Part shown: positions 7,868 through 17,125 of the stretch, piece by piece | Layout: each line of letters starts with the position of its first letter | Position numbering within the stretch: position 1 is the stretch's first letter | Assembly: GCF_001500045.1 (NCBI RefSeq) | Contig: NZ_LQIX01000010.1 | Location: 50,622 to 114,621 of the forward strand | Length of the DNA: 64,000 nucleotides | Direction of reading: 5' to 3' | Source: Mycobacterium sp. GA-1199 | GTDB taxonomy: Bacteria > Actinomycetota > Actinomycetes > Mycobacteriales > Mycobacteriaceae | Program-made: the position numbers and the translations under genes | Notes under the pieces: model-generated | What the model saw: only the letters and a program-made list of their open reading frames with translations | What the model was told of the DNA's origin: nothing | Database searches by the model: none

Positions 7868-8231
7868 ACGATTCTGGCCGATACTCGGCCCGACCCGCCA
7901 TGTCGGACTGGGTCTGCTGGGCAGCCATACTAGTCCAGTGACCTTGGCGTTCGGAGTGCTAAACCGGTTGCCGTTGCTGGTCACCCCCGCACGACGGCCG
8001 GGACGCGGCATTGAGTTAACGTACGTCTGCATCACCCGTGGTGACATTCGGTGACTCCGTTTGCTCGACCGCCGAGGACAGCCGACGGGCCGGTTTGCGG
8101 TCACCTACCGGACTTCGCCCGTCCCCGGCGTGGGGACCGCCTCGCGCACGACCGGACTAGTGTCGCTAGTTGGCTCGGGATCGCGGGGCGCAGCGACGAA
8201 TGCCGTGGAGATTAGAGGGAACGCAGGGAGT
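7868..8231. other. Long intergenic region upstream of bpa
   Basis: 364 bases without a convincing gene between the palindrome and bpa. Open frames here are short and lack family motifs. It must carry the promoter of the rightward bpa-wzt-glfT1-wzm group; GGAGATTAGAGGGAACG and an AGGGAG ribosome site lie just before the bpa ATG. In M. tuberculosis the equivalent interval holds Rv3779, a large membrane protein, which is absent here. Confidence 0.5.
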
Positions 8232-8735
8232 ATGACCGACGACGACAACATCGAGATCATCAGCGGTGCCGACACCGACGCCGAAAATGACGAGACCAAC
8301 GACGGCAAGTCGTTGACCGACCTCGTCGAGCAGCCGGCGAAGGTGATGCGGATCGGCACCATGATCAAGCAGTTGCTCGAGGAGGTGCGCGCAGCGCCGC
8401 TCGACGACGCCAGCCGCAATCGGCTCCGCGAGATCCACCGCACGAGCATCACCGAACTCGAGGACGGCCTGGCTCCCGAGCTTCGCGACGAGCTCGAGCG
8501 GCTCACGCTGCCGTTCACCGAGGAGGCGGTGCCTTCGGACGCCGAGCTGCGCATCGCGCAGGCACAGCTGGTGGGGTGGCTGGAGGGCCTGTTCCACGGC
8601 ATCCAGACCGCGCTGTTCGCCCAGCAGATGGCCGCACGCCAGCAGCTGGAGCAGATGCGGGGCCAGGGCGCGCTGCCGCCGGGGGTCGCGGTGCGCGGCG
8701 GTCCGTCGCATCCGGGGACCGGACAGTACCTGTAG
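8232..8735 (+). CDS. bpa: Bacterial proteasome activator Bpa/PafE
   Basis: 167 aa from ATG 8232 with AGGGAG five bases upstream; upstream in-frame codons are rejected as non-homologous. It is syntenic with Rv3780 (174 aa). Bpa forms a dodecameric ATP-independent ring that docks on the 20S proteasome and feeds it unfolded proteins such as the heat-shock repressor HspR. Visible features are an acidic, disordered N-terminus (residues 1-30), a helical core (VMRIGTMIKQLLEEVR and LVGWLEGLFHGIQTALFAQQ) and the C-terminal ending GQYL, the HbYX-like proteasome-docking tail. It sits nine bases before wzt; why a proteasome factor heads a galactan-export operon is not obvious. Confidence 0.93.
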   Translation: MTDDDNIEIISGADTDAENDETNDGKSLTDLVEQPAKVMRIGTMIKQLLEEVRAAPLDDASRNRLREIHRTSITELEDGLAPELRDELERLTLPFTEEAVPSDAELRIAQAQLVGWLEGLFHGIQTALFAQQMAARQQLEQMRGQGALPPGVAVRGGPSHPGTGQYL

Positions 8736-8744
8736 GGGCATGCG

Positions 8745-9536
8745 TTGGTCCCACACATCGAGACCCGCAACGCGTGGGTGGAGTTCCCGATCTTCGATGC
8801 GAAGTCACGCTCGCTGAAGAAGGCGTTCCTCGGTAAGGCCGGCGGCGCGATCGGACGCAACGACTCCAACGTCGTGGTCATCGAGGCGCTGAGGGACATC
8901 ACGATGTCGTTGGAACTCGGCGACCGGGTGGGTCTGGTGGGGCACAACGGTGCGGGCAAGTCGACTCTGCTGCGGCTGCTGTCGGGTATCTACGAGCCCA
9001 CCCGGGGGGTGGCGACCGTCCGCGGCCGGGTGGCGCCGGTGTTCGACCTCGGCGTCGGGATGGATCCGGAGATCTCCGGCTTCGAGAACATCATCATCCG
9101 CGGCCTGTTCCTGGGGCAGACGCGCAAGCAGATGTTGGCCAAGATCGACGAGATCGCCGAGTTCACCGAGCTCGGGGATTACCTGTCGATGCCGTTGCGC
9201 ACCTATTCCACCGGAATGCGGGTGCGTCTGGCGATGGGGGTGGTGACCAGCATCGACCCCGAGATCCTGTTGCTCGACGAGGGCATCGGCGCGGTGGATG
9301 CCGAGTTTCTGAAGAAGGCGCAGACCCGGTTGGCCGAACTCGTCGCGCGCTCGGGCATCCTGGTGTTCGCCAGCCACTCCAACGAGTTCCTGGCCCGGCT
9401 GTGCAACACCGCGATGTGGATCGACCACGGCACGATCAAGATGACCGGCGGCATCGAGGACGTCGTGCGTGCCTATGAGGGCGAAGACGCCGCCCGGCAT
9501 GTCCGGGAAGTGCTCGAAGAGACGCGCCAGAAGTGA
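8745..9536 (+). CDS. wzt: Wzt, ATPase of the galactan ABC exporter
   Basis: 263 aa from TTG 8745, the only start that keeps the N-terminus PHIETRN shared with Rv3781 (about 273 aa). Walker A is GHNGAGKST, the ABC signature region is YSTGMRVRLAMG and Walker B is ILLLDEGIGAVD, followed by the switch His in FASHSNEF. There is no C-terminal carbohydrate-binding domain, as in short Wzt proteins that couple export to synthesis. With Wzm it is thought to flip the lipid-linked galactan across the inner membrane. The stop overlaps the glfT1 start by four bases (GTGA). Confidence 0.93.
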   Translation: MVPHIETRNAWVEFPIFDAKSRSLKKAFLGKAGGAIGRNDSNVVVIEALRDITMSLELGDRVGLVGHNGAGKSTLLRLLSGIYEPTRGVATVRGRVAPVFDLGVGMDPEISGFENIIIRGLFLGQTRKQMLAKIDEIAEFTELGDYLSMPLRTYSTGMRVRLAMGVVTSIDPEILLLDEGIGAVDAEFLKKAQTRLAELVARSGILVFASHSNEFLARLCNTAMWIDHGTIKMTGGIEDVVRAYEGEDAARHVREVLEETRQK

Positions 9537-10489
9537 CCGCCGACGAGCGCTTGCCCGAGGAGCCCAGCCCCGTCATATGCGCGGTGGTGGTCACCCACCG
9601 TCGTCCCGACGACTTGGCGAAGTCACTGGAGTCGGTGTCGGCCCAGACCCGCGCCCCCGACCACCTGATCGTCGTCGACAACGACGACGATCCCCGCGTC
9701 GCCGAGCTGGTCGCCGGGCAACCCCTCCCATCCACCTATCTCGGATCCCGCCGAAACCTCGGCGGGGCAGGCGGTTTCGCGTTGGGCATGCTGCACGCGC
9801 TGGCGCTCGGCGCGGACTGGGTGTGGTTGGCCGACGACGACGGCCGTCCCGCCGACTCGGAGGTGCTGGGCACGCTGATCGACTGCGCCGCCCGACACGG
9901 ACTCGCCGAGGTGTCGCCGATGGTCTGTGACATGACCGACCCCGGACGGCTGGCGTTTCCGCTGCGTCGCGGGCTGGTGTGGCGTCGCCGCGTCGACGAG
10001 TTGCGCACCGAATCGACTGAGGTGGGGGCACCTCCCGCTTGCGGGGGACTGTTGCCGGGCATCGCATCACTGTTCAACGGCGCGCTGTTCGCCGCTGCGA
10101 CGCTGGAGGCGACCGGCGTGCCTGACCTGCGCCTGTTCGTGCGCGGCGACGAGACCGAACTGCATCGCAGGCTGGTCCGGTCCGGGCTGCCGTTCGGCAC
10201 CTGCCTCGACGCGGTGTACCTGCATCCGCAGGGCGGTGACGAGTTCAAACCGATCCTCGGCGGCCGGATGCATACGCAATATCCGGACAACGCGGCCAAA
10301 CGCTTCTACACCTACCGCAATCGCGGATATCTGTTGTCCCAGCCGGGATTGCGTCGACTGCAGTTACAGGAATGGGCGCGCTTCGGTTGGTTCTTCCTGG
10401 TGTCCCGCCGCGACCCGGCCGGGCTGATGGAGTGGATCCGGTTGCGGCGCATGGGCCGCAAGGAGAGGTTCGGGAGGCTTCAGCCGTGA
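9533..10489 (+). CDS. glfT1: Galactofuranosyltransferase GlfT1
   Basis: 318 aa, syntenic with Rv3782. A family 2 GT-A glycosyltransferase: VVVTHRRPDDLAKSL and LIVVDNDDDP form the nucleotide-binding half, and WLADDDGRP holds the DXD metal/UDP site. It adds the first two galactofuranose residues from UDP-Galf to the rhamnosyl-GlcNAc-diphosphoryl-decaprenol linkage unit on the cytoplasmic face. The GTG start at 9533 overlaps wzt, and the stop overlaps the wzm start, making a tightly coupled wzt-glfT1-wzm unit. Confidence 0.93.
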   Translation: MTADERLPEEPSPVICAVVVTHRRPDDLAKSLESVSAQTRAPDHLIVVDNDDDPRVAELVAGQPLPSTYLGSRRNLGGAGGFALGMLHALALGADWVWLADDDGRPADSEVLGTLIDCAARHGLAEVSPMVCDMTDPGRLAFPLRRGLVWRRRVDELRTESTEVGAPPACGGLLPGIASLFNGALFAAATLEATGVPDLRLFVRGDETELHRRLVRSGLPFGTCLDAVYLHPQGGDEFKPILGGRMHTQYPDNAAKRFYTYRNRGYLLSQPGLRRLQLQEWARFGWFFLVSRRDPAGLMEWIRLRRMGRKERFGRLQP

Positions 10490-11316
10490 CGTTCACCGAC
10501 GCCGCTGCGCAGTCGAAGACCATGAGCCGGGCCTGGGGCGACCTGGTCGCCGGCTTCGGCAAGCACGAACTGTGGTTGCACCTCGGCTGGCAAGACATCA
10601 AACAGCGTTACCGCCGCTCGGTTCTCGGCCCGTTCTGGATCACGATCGCCACCGGCGCGACAGCGGTCGCGATGGGGCTGCTCTACTCGAAGCTGTTCAA
10701 ACTCGAGCTCTCCGAACATCTTCCGTACGTCACCCTCGGACTGATCGTGTGGAACCTGATCAACGCGGCGATCCTGGAGGGCGCCGACGTGTTCGTCGCC
10801 AACGAGGGTTTGATCAAACAGCTGCCAACACCGCTGTCGGTACACGTCTACCGGCTGGTGTGGCGACAGATGATCCTGTTCGCCCACAACATGATCATCT
10901 TCGTGATCATCGCGATCATCTACCCCAAGCCGTGGAGTTGGACGGACTTGGCGGTCATTCCGGCGCTGGGTCTGATCGTGCTCAACTGCATCTGGGTGGC
11001 GTTGTGTTTCGGCATCCTGGCCACCCGCTACCGCGACATCAGCCCGCTGCTGGTCAGCCTGGTGCAGCTGTTGTTCTTCATGACCCCGATCATCTGGAAC
11101 GAGTCCACCCTGCGACAGCAGGGCGCCGAGCGGTACACCAAGATCGTCGAGCTCAATCCGCTGCTGCACTATCTCGACATCGTGCGGGCCCCGCTGCTCG
11201 GCGCCGACCAGGAACTGCGCCACTGGGTGGTGGTGATCGTGCTGACCGTGGTCGGGTGGATCTTCGCGGCGTTCGCCATGCGGCAGTACCGCGGCCGCGT
11301 CGCATACTGGGTGTGA
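10486..11316 (+). CDS. wzm: Wzm, permease of the galactan ABC exporter
   Basis: 276 aa from GTG 10486, which overlaps the glfT1 stop by four bases; a longer frame beginning at 10372 is rejected. ABC-2 permease family with six predicted membrane helices. An amphipathic N-terminal segment (LWLHLGWQDIKQRYRRSVLG) is typical of polysaccharide exporters of the RfbA/KpsM type, and FFMTPIIWNES is the conserved periplasmic re-entrant region. Syntenic with Rv3783 (280 aa). It pairs with Wzt for lipid-linked galactan export. Confidence 0.92.
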   Translation: MTFTDAAAQSKTMSRAWGDLVAGFGKHELWLHLGWQDIKQRYRRSVLGPFWITIATGATAVAMGLLYSKLFKLELSEHLPYVTLGLIVWNLINAAILEGADVFVANEGLIKQLPTPLSVHVYRLVWRQMILFAHNMIIFVIIAIIYPKPWSWTDLAVIPALGLIVLNCIWVALCFGILATRYRDISPLLVSLVQLLFFMTPIIWNESTLRQQGAERYTKIVELNPLLHYLDIVRAPLLGADQELRHWVVVIVLTVVGWIFAAFAMRQYRGRVAYWV

Positions 11317-11359
11317 GCCCACGCGGAACTTCGGCGTCGGCCGCTACCGTTATGCGGTT

Positions 11360-11677
11360 ATGAGCATCCCGCCATATCAGCCGCCGTCATCTCCGCCGTC
11401 CGCGCCGACGGGCACGTTGACCTGCCCGAAGTGTGCGGGCTCGATGCGGACCTACGAACGCAACGGCATCCACCTGGAGCAGTGCGACACCTGCCGGGGC
11501 ATCTTCCTGGACTTCGGCGAGCTCGAGTCGCTGACGCAGATGGAGAACCGGTTCGTGCAGGCAGCGCCGCCCCCGCCGCCGGCCCAGCCGGGATACGGAT
11601 ACGGCCCGGGTTGGGGGCATCGCGGCAACAAGTACTACCGCAAGCAGGGGTTCGGCCGGCTGTTCTTCTCCAGCTAA
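11360..11677 (+). CDS. Small zinc-ribbon (TFIIB-type) protein
   Basis: 105 aa. A Pro/Ser-rich N-terminus precedes a zf-TFIIB ribbon: CPKCAGSM and CDTCRGIFLDFGELESL supply four zinc-ligand cysteines in two CxxC knuckles. The C-terminal third is Pro/Gly/Tyr-rich and ends GRLFFSS. Such proteins are common bacterial orphans of unknown role, possibly nucleic-acid or protein binding. It starts 43 bases after wzm and could be the last gene of the operon. The convergent phosphotransferase stops only six bases downstream. Confidence 0.8.
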   Translation: MSIPPYQPPSSPPSAPTGTLTCPKCAGSMRTYERNGIHLEQCDTCRGIFLDFGELESLTQMENRFVQAAPPPPPAQPGYGYGPGWGHRGNKYYRKQGFGRLFFSS

Positions 11678-11683
11678 GGGGTA

Positions 11684-12421
11684 CTAGAGCATCCGCGCGC
11701 AGGCAGCCATCAGCAGTTCGTCGTCGCGATGGTGCGCGGCGGCCTGCACGACGGCCGCGCGCGCGAACGCGTCGAGCACCGGCCAGGGGTCTCCGTCGGG
11801 CAGCGCGGGACCGCCGGCGGCGCGGTAGGCGTCGACGAAGTTGGTCCAGTCGGCATCCGGGATCAGCCCTGCCGCCCAGAATCCGGCCGGTCGAGCCAGA
11901 TCCCATGCCGGATCGCCGACGCCCAGGTCGTCGACGTCGAGAAGAATCCACCGTGAGTCGTGACGGCCGAGCTGACCCAAATGGAAGTCGCCGTGCACGA
12001 GTGTGGTTGGACGGTCGGCAGAACCCGCGCGCCAGACCGCGTCGGGAAGGCCGGCCGCGGCACGGCGCAGTGTCGGCTCGCCGCCGCGAATCGCGCCGAC
12101 CGCCCGGCGCAGGCGGTGAGGCCAGCCGTGTGCAGGCGTCCGGGGCGGTGGTGGTTCCCGGTGCAGCCGGGCCAGCAGTTGTCCGGCTTGCGCCCACGGC
12201 ACCGATTCCGGTTGTGGTGCAGGAATTTCCACGCGTGGCCACCGGCTGCGCCACCGCGCTCCGACCCGCTCGGGAACCGCCGACAGCGGTGACAGCAGGC
12301 AGTCCGACCGGGCGGCGATGCCCAGCCGGACCGTCAACGCCCGAGGGTCGGTACCCGGCCGGTGCAGCTTGTGGACGACGTCGCCGTCGACGGTGATCTC
12401 CGCACCGGACCGGGTCTGCAC
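11684..12421 (-). CDS. Aminoglycoside phosphotransferase (APH)-family kinase-like protein
   Basis: 245 aa. The catalytic core is clear: HGDFHLGQLG (Brenner motif with catalytic Asp and downstream metal site) and LLDVDDLGVGDPAWDLARP (DFG-like metal-binding region). The N-lobe is short (TVDGDVVHKLHRPGTDP gives the ATP-site lysine). Family members phosphorylate small molecules such as sugars, choline-like compounds or drugs; substrate cannot be inferred. Fold-level assignment is confident. It is oriented against its neighbours and is probably an independent gene. Confidence 0.8.
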   Translation of the reverse strand: MQTRSGAEITVDGDVVHKLHRPGTDPRALTVRLGIAARSDCLLSPLSAVPERVGARWRSRWPRVEIPAPQPESVPWAQAGQLLARLHREPPPPRTPAHGWPHRLRRAVGAIRGGEPTLRRAAAGLPDAVWRAGSADRPTTLVHGDFHLGQLGRHDSRWILLDVDDLGVGDPAWDLARPAGFWAAGLIPDADWTNFVDAYRAAGGPALPDGDPWPVLDAFARAAVVQAAAHHRDDELLMAACARML

Positions 12422-12513
12422 ACCTGAAACCTAGCGAGGTGGCGGCGGCAGTCGCAGACGCATTCACGTGCGCGCCGGGTGTCGATGGGTTCGCGCCCAC
12501 GTAAGCTGCCCGG

Positions 12514-12924
12514 GTGGCCGAGCCCCCGATGCAGCCCACCCTGAGCCTGGGCACCCAGATCTGGCGGTTCATCGTCACCGGCGGTTTCTCGGCGATCGTC
12601 GACTTCGGTCTGTACGTCGCCATGCTCGCCGCCGGTCTGCACGTCAACGTGGCCAAGACGCTGAGCTTCATCGCGGGCACCACAACGGCGTATCTGATCA
12701 ACCGCCGGTGGACCTTTCAGGCGCCGCCGAGCACCGCGCGGTTCATCGCGGTGTGTGTGCTCTACGCGGTGACCTACGCCGCGCAGGTCGGCATCAACTA
12801 TGTGCTGTACATGGCGTGGGACGACAAACCGTGGCGGGTGCCGGTCGCGTTCGTCATCGCCCAGGGCACGGCGACGGTGATCAATTTCGTCGTCCAACGT
12901 GCGGTCATCTTCCGGCTGCGCTGA
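12514..12924 (+). CDS. GtrA-family membrane protein (Rv3789-like)
   Basis: 136 aa from GTG 12514; ATG 12529 is an alternative start. Four predicted membrane helices, with the GtrA hallmark IWRFIVTGGFSAIVDFGLYV at the N-terminus and LINRRWTF after helix 2. The M. tuberculosis homologue Rv3789 lies next to dprE1. It has been proposed as a flippase for decaprenylphosphoryl arabinose and, in other work, as an anchor recruiting AftA. It is separated from dprE1 by 135 bases containing a perfect inverted repeat. Confidence 0.9.
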   Translation: MAEPPMQPTLSLGTQIWRFIVTGGFSAIVDFGLYVAMLAAGLHVNVAKTLSFIAGTTTAYLINRRWTFQAPPSTARFIAVCVLYAVTYAAQVGINYVLYMAWDDKPWRVPVAFVIAQGTATVINFVVQRAVIFRLR

Positions 12925-12947
12925 CGCGGCGTGTGGCGAGCGTGGAC

Positions 12948-12983
12948 TTGTGTCACGCCGCCGGCCACAATTGCGTGACACAA
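12948..12983. promoter_or_regulatory. 11-bp inverted repeat between gtrA and dprE1
   Basis: TTGTGTCACGC (12948-12958) and GCGTGACACAA (12973-12983) are exact complements with a 14-base spacer. It begins 24 bases after the gtrA stop and ends 77 bases before the dprE1 start. It may be a terminator hairpin for gtrA, without a U-run, or an operator with half-sites 25 bp apart. The sequence alone does not decide. Confidence 0.5.
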
Positions 12984-13059
12984 CCCCACACTGGGCGCGA
13001 CCGTGGGACCTGAGTTCGGCTGGGCGGGGCGCCGGTGAGCGCACGGTACCCTCGTCACG

Positions 13060-14460
13060 ATGTCCGAGAACCTGCCGACGACCTCGCGTGCCCTGACCGG
13101 CTTCGGCCGCACGGCACCGTCGGTCGCGCAGGTGCTGACCACGCCGGACGTCGACGTGATCGCCCGTGCGGTCCGTGAGACCGCCGACCGCGGCGCCTCC
13201 AGCCCGTCTTTCCTGCACCGCGGCGTCCTCGCCCGCGGGCTGGGCCGCTCCTACGGCGATCAGGCGTGCAACGGCGGTGGCCTGGTCGTGGACATGACCG
13301 CGCTGCACAGAATCCACTCGATCAGCGCCGACACGGCGGTGGCCGACGTCGACGCGGGCGTCAGTCTCGACCAGCTGATGAAGGCCGCGTTGCCGTTCGG
13401 GCTGTGGGTGCCCGTGCTGCCGGGCACCCGGCAGGTCACCGTCGGCGGGGCGATCGCCTCCGACATCCACGGCAAGAACCACCACAGCGCGGGCAGCTTC
13501 GGCAATCACGTGCTGTCGATGGACCTGCTGATGGCCGACGGCGAGGTCCACACCCTCACACCCGACGGGCCGGACGCCGAGCTGTTCTGGGCGACGGTCG
13601 GCGGTAACGGCCTCACCGGGATCGTGGTGCGCGCCCGAATCGCGATGACGCGCACCGAAACCGCGTACTTCATCGCCGACGGCGTGTCCACCGCCGACCT
13701 GGATGAGACCGTCGCCGTGCACCTCGACGGCAGCGAGGACCGCTACACCTACTCCAGCGCGTGGTTCGACCTGATCAGCCCGCCGCCGAAACTCGGAAGG
13801 GCCGCGATCAGCCGCGGCAGCCTCGCGACGCTGGATCAGTTGCCGCCAAAGCTGGCCAGGAACCCGCTGAAATTCGATGCGCCTCAGCTACTTTCGGTGC
13901 CCGACATCTTCCCCGTCAGCGCCATGAACAAACTCTCGTTCATGGCGATCGGCGAGGTGTACTACCGCCTCGGCGGAACCTACACCGGCAAGATCATGAA
14001 CCTGTCGCAGTTCTACCACATGCTCGACCTGGTCAGCGGGTGGAACAACGCTTACGGCCCAGCGGGTTTCGCGCAGCACCAGTTCCTTGTGCCGCCCGAT
14101 GCTCTCGAGGAGTTCAAGGCCATCATCCGCTGGATCCAGACCCGCGGGCATTACTCGGCGCTGAACGTGTTCAAACTGTTCGGGCCCGGTAACCGCGCGC
14201 CACTGAGCTTCCCGATGGCGGGCTGGAACGTGGCGATGGATTTCCCGAACAAGCCCGGCATCAACGAATTCCTCAACGAGCTCGACGAACGCGTCATGGA
14301 ATTCGGCGGCCGGGTCTACACCGCGAAGGACTCCCGGGTCAGCGCCGAGCGGTTCCACAAGATGTATCCGCGGATCGACGAGTGGATCGCCGTGCGCCGC
14401 AAGGCCGACCCGAACGGCGTCTTCGCATCCGACATGGCACGACGCTTGGAGCTGCTGTAG
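13060..14460 (+). CDS. dprE1: Decaprenylphosphoryl-beta-D-ribose 2'-oxidase DprE1
   Basis: 466 aa; M. tuberculosis DprE1 (Rv3790) has 461. The FAD-binding N-terminal domain is shown by [17 protein letters not shown] and [14 protein letters not shown]. The substrate-domain C-terminus includes [24 protein letters not shown] with the catalytic lysine, and the ending MARRLELL. It oxidises decaprenylphosphoryl ribose to the 2-keto intermediate in the periplasm. The residue aligned with Cys387 of M. tuberculosis, the covalent benzothiazinone target, is Ala392 here (GWNVAMDF, codon 14233-14235). The stop codon abuts the dprE2 start. Confidence 0.97.
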   Translation: MSENLPTTSRALTGFGRTAPSVAQVLTTPDVDVIARAVRETADRGASSPSFLHRGVLARGLGRSYGDQACNGGGLVVDMTALHRIHSISADTAVADVDAGVSLDQLMKAALPFGLWVPVLPGTRQVTVGGAIASDIHGKNHHSAGSFGNHVLSMDLLMADGEVHTLTPDGPDAELFWATVGGNGLTGIVVRARIAMTRTETAYFIADGVSTADLDETVAVHLDGSEDRYTYSSAWFDLISPPPKLGRAAISRGSLATLDQLPPKLARNPLKFDAPQLLSVPDIFPVSAMNKLSFMAIGEVYYRLGGTYTGKIMNLSQFYHMLDLVSGWNNAYGPAGFAQHQFLVPPDALEEFKAIIRWIQTRGHYSALNVFKLFGPGNRAPLSFPMAGWNVAMDFPNKPGINEFLNELDERVMEFGGRVYTAKDSRVSAERFHKMYPRIDEWIAVRRKADPNGVFASDMARRLELL

Positions 14461-15243
14461 ATGGTTCTTGATGCCGTAGGTAACCCCCAGACCATCCTGC
14501 TGCTCGGCGGGACATCGGAGATCGGCCTGGCGATCTGCGAGCGCTACCTGCGCAACGCGCACGCCCGCATCATCCTGGCCGACTTGCCGAACCACCCCCG
14601 CAAGGACGAAGCCATCGCCGCAATGACCGCCGCGGGGGCCAAGTCCGTTGAATGGATCGACTTCGACGGCGCCGACACCGCCGGTCACCGCGCCGTGATC
14701 GACAACGCCTGGAGCGACGGTGACGTAGACGTCGCGATCGTGGCCTTCGGGCTGCTCGGCAACGCCGAGGAGCTGTGGCAGGACCAGTCCAAGGCCGTGC
14801 AGGTGGCCCAGATCAACTACACCGCAGCGGTTTCGGTCGGCGTACTGATCGGCGAGAAGATGCGGGCCCAGGGCTTCGGGCAGATCATCGCGATGAGCTC
14901 GGCGGCCGGTGAACGGGTGCGGCGGTCCAACTTCGTGTACGGATCGACCAAGGCCGGCCTCGACGGCTTCTACCTCGGCCTCGGAGAGGCGTTGCGGGAG
15001 CACGGAGTTCGGGTGCTGGTGATCCGGCCCGGCCAGGTCCGCACCACGACCACCATCGAGCACTGGAAGGCCACCGGCGCGAAGGAGGCGCCGTTCACCG
15101 TCGACAAGGAAGACGTCGCCGAACTGGCCGTCACGGCCGCCGCCAAAGGCAAGGAACTGGTATGGGCGCCGGGAGCGTTCCGGTACGTGATGATGGTGTT
15201 GCGCCACATCCCGCGGCCGATCTTCCGCAAGCTACCCATCTGA
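14461..15243 (+). CDS. dprE2: Decaprenylphosphoryl-2-keto-ribose reductase DprE2
   Basis: 260 aa; the family length is about 254. A short-chain dehydrogenase: the NAD-binding loop is [13 protein letters not shown], the catalytic Ser-Tyr-Lys set is SSAAGE with [13 protein letters not shown], and RPGQVRTTT follows. It reduces the DprE1 product to decaprenylphosphoryl arabinose, the sole arabinose donor for arabinan. It begins directly after the dprE1 TAG. Its TGA overlaps the aftA ATG by one base (TGATG), so dprE1-dprE2-aftA are coupled. Confidence 0.96.
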   Translation: MVLDAVGNPQTILLLGGTSEIGLAICERYLRNAHARIILADLPNHPRKDEAIAAMTAAGAKSVEWIDFDGADTAGHRAVIDNAWSDGDVDVAIVAFGLLGNAEELWQDQSKAVQVAQINYTAAVSVGVLIGEKMRAQGFGQIIAMSSAAGERVRRSNFVYGSTKAGLDGFYLGLGEALREHGVRVLVIRPGQVRTTTTIEHWKATGAKEAPFTVDKEDVAELAVTAAAKGKELVWAPGAFRYVMMVLRHIPRPIFRKLPI

Positions 15244-17114
15244 TGCCAGGCGGCGCACGGGCCCTGCCGATCAAGGTCGCCGGCCAGATGGTGGCGGCCG
15301 CCGCGGTGGCGATCGTCGTCGCGATCGTTTCACTGGCCGCGATCGCGCGGGTGGAGTGGCCCGCGTACAACTCGTCCAATCAGCTGCACGCGCTGACCAC
15401 GGTGGGCCAGTTCGCCTGTCTGGCCGGGCTATTGGGCAGCGGATGGATCTGGCGGCGCGGCCGCCGGCTGCTCGCGAAGACCGGGGCGACGCTGTTCCTG
15501 TCCGCCTTCTCGGTGGTGACGCTCGCGATGCCCCTCGGCGCGACCCGGCTCTACCTGTACGGCATCTCGGTCGATCAGCAGTTCCGCACCGAGTACCTCA
15601 CCCGGCTGGCCGAGGACGCAGCGCTGCGGGATATGACCTACATGGGTCTGCCGCCGTTCTACCCGCCGGGTTGGTTCTGGATCGGCGGCCGCCTGGCCGC
15701 GCTGACCGGAACCCCCGCGTGGGAGATGTTCAAGCCGTGGGCGATCATGTCGATCACCGCCGCGATCGCGGTGGCGTTCGTGTTGTGGGCGGCCATGATT
15801 CGCTTCGAGTACGCGCTCGTCGTCACCACCGCCACCGCCGCGGCCACGCTGGCGTACTCCCCGGCCGAGCCCTACGCGGCGATCATCTGCGTGCTGCTGC
15901 CGCCGGTGTTCGTGCTGGCGTGGTCGGGTCTGCGGGGGGCGACGCGTAACGGCGGCTGGCCCGCCGTCGTCGGCACCGGACTCTTCCTCGGCGTCGCCGC
16001 GCTGTCGTACACACTGCTGTTCGCCTACGCCGCATTCACGTTGGCGATCATGGGGCTGCTGCTGGCCGTCGCGCGTAAACGCATCGACCCGCTGCTACGG
16101 CTGGTGGTCATCGCCGTCATCTCGGGTGCCATCGCGCTGATCGGCTGGGCACCGTGGCTGCTGGCCGCGGCCGACGGCGAACCCGCCGACTCGGGAACCG
16201 CGCAGCACTATCTGCCGACCGACGGCGCACAGTTGGAGTTCCCGATGCTGCACTTCACGCTGCTCGGAGCGCTGTGCATGCTCGGCACGCTGTGGCTGGT
16301 CTGGCGTGCGCGCTCCTCCACCCGGGCCGGCGCTCTGGCGATCGCCGTGCTCGCCGTCTACGCCTGGTCGCTGCTGTCGATGCTGACCACGCTGGCGGGC
16401 ACCACATTGTTGTCGTTCCGACTGAACCCGACGCTGACCGTGCTGCTGACGGCGGCGGGCGCCTTCGGTTTCATCGAAGTCACGCGTGCCGTCGCGGCGC
16501 GGGTGCGACCCGAGAACGCGCGGCGCGTCGTCGCGGCGGCCACCACGCTGGGCGCGATCGGCGCCGTCACCTACAGCCAGGACATCCCCGACGTGCTGCG
16601 GTCCGACATCGTCGTCGCCTATACCGACACCGACGGATACGGTCAGCGCGCCGACCGGCGGCCGCCGGGTGCCGAGCGCTACTACCGCGAGATCGACGAC
16701 AGGATTACCGAGGTGACCGGTCGACCCCGCGACGAGACCGTCGTGCTGACCGCCGACTACAGCTTCCTGTCCTATTACCCCTACTACGGCTTCCAGGGAT
16801 TGACCTCGCACTACGCGAATCCGCTCGCGCAGTTCGAGAAGCGTGCCGAAGCGATCGAAAGTTGGGCCACGCTCACCGACGCCGATGAGTTCATCGAGGC
16901 GCTCGACGCGTTGCCGTGGGAGCCGCCGACGGTGTTCTTGATGCGCCGCGGCGCTGACGACACCTACACGTTGCGGTTGGCCTCCGACGTCTACCCGAAC
17001 CAGCCCAACGTGCGCCGCTACCACGTCGCCCTGGACGAGACATTGTTCGACGACCCCCGCTTCGAGGTCTCCAGCATCGGCCCGTTCGTGTTGGCGATCC
17101 GCAAGCCCAATTAG
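15243..17114 (+). CDS. aftA: Arabinofuranosyltransferase AftA
   Basis: 623 aa from ATG 15243 (overlapping the dprE2 TGA); a start further left is rejected. M. tuberculosis AftA (Rv3792) has 643 aa. GT-C fold with about 11-13 hydrophobic helices through residue ~430, then a soluble periplasmic domain (~residues 440-620) containing [20 protein letters not shown]. The loop after the second helix has a GT-C type acidic patch, [14 protein letters not shown]. AftA adds the first arabinofuranose to galactan using decaprenylphosphoryl arabinose. embC begins 12 bases downstream. Confidence 0.95.
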   Translation: MPGGARALPIKVAGQMVAAAAVAIVVAIVSLAAIARVEWPAYNSSNQLHALTTVGQFACLAGLLGSGWIWRRGRRLLAKTGATLFLSAFSVVTLAMPLGATRLYLYGISVDQQFRTEYLTRLAEDAALRDMTYMGLPPFYPPGWFWIGGRLAALTGTPAWEMFKPWAIMSITAAIAVAFVLWAAMIRFEYALVVTTATAAATLAYSPAEPYAAIICVLLPPVFVLAWSGLRGATRNGGWPAVVGTGLFLGVAALSYTLLFAYAAFTLAIMGLLLAVARKRIDPLLRLVVIAVISGAIALIGWAPWLLAAADGEPADSGTAQHYLPTDGAQLEFPMLHFTLLGALCMLGTLWLVWRARSSTRAGALAIAVLAVYAWSLLSMLTTLAGTTLLSFRLNPTLTVLLTAAGAFGFIEVTRAVAARVRPENARRVVAAATTLGAIGAVTYSQDIPDVLRSDIVVAYTDTDGYGQRADRRPPGAERYYREIDDRITEVTGRPRDETVVLTADYSFLSYYPYYGFQGLTSHYANPLAQFEKRAEAIESWATLTDADEFIEALDALPWEPPTVFLMRRGADDTYTLRLASDVYPNQPNVRRYHVALDETLFDDPRFEVSSIGPFVLAIRKPN

Positions 17115-17125
17115 GATCGAACGCC

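Noticed and set aside
12948..12983. Inverted repeat as a CRISPR or IS end
   Set aside because: There is one copy only, with no spacers, transposase or target duplication.
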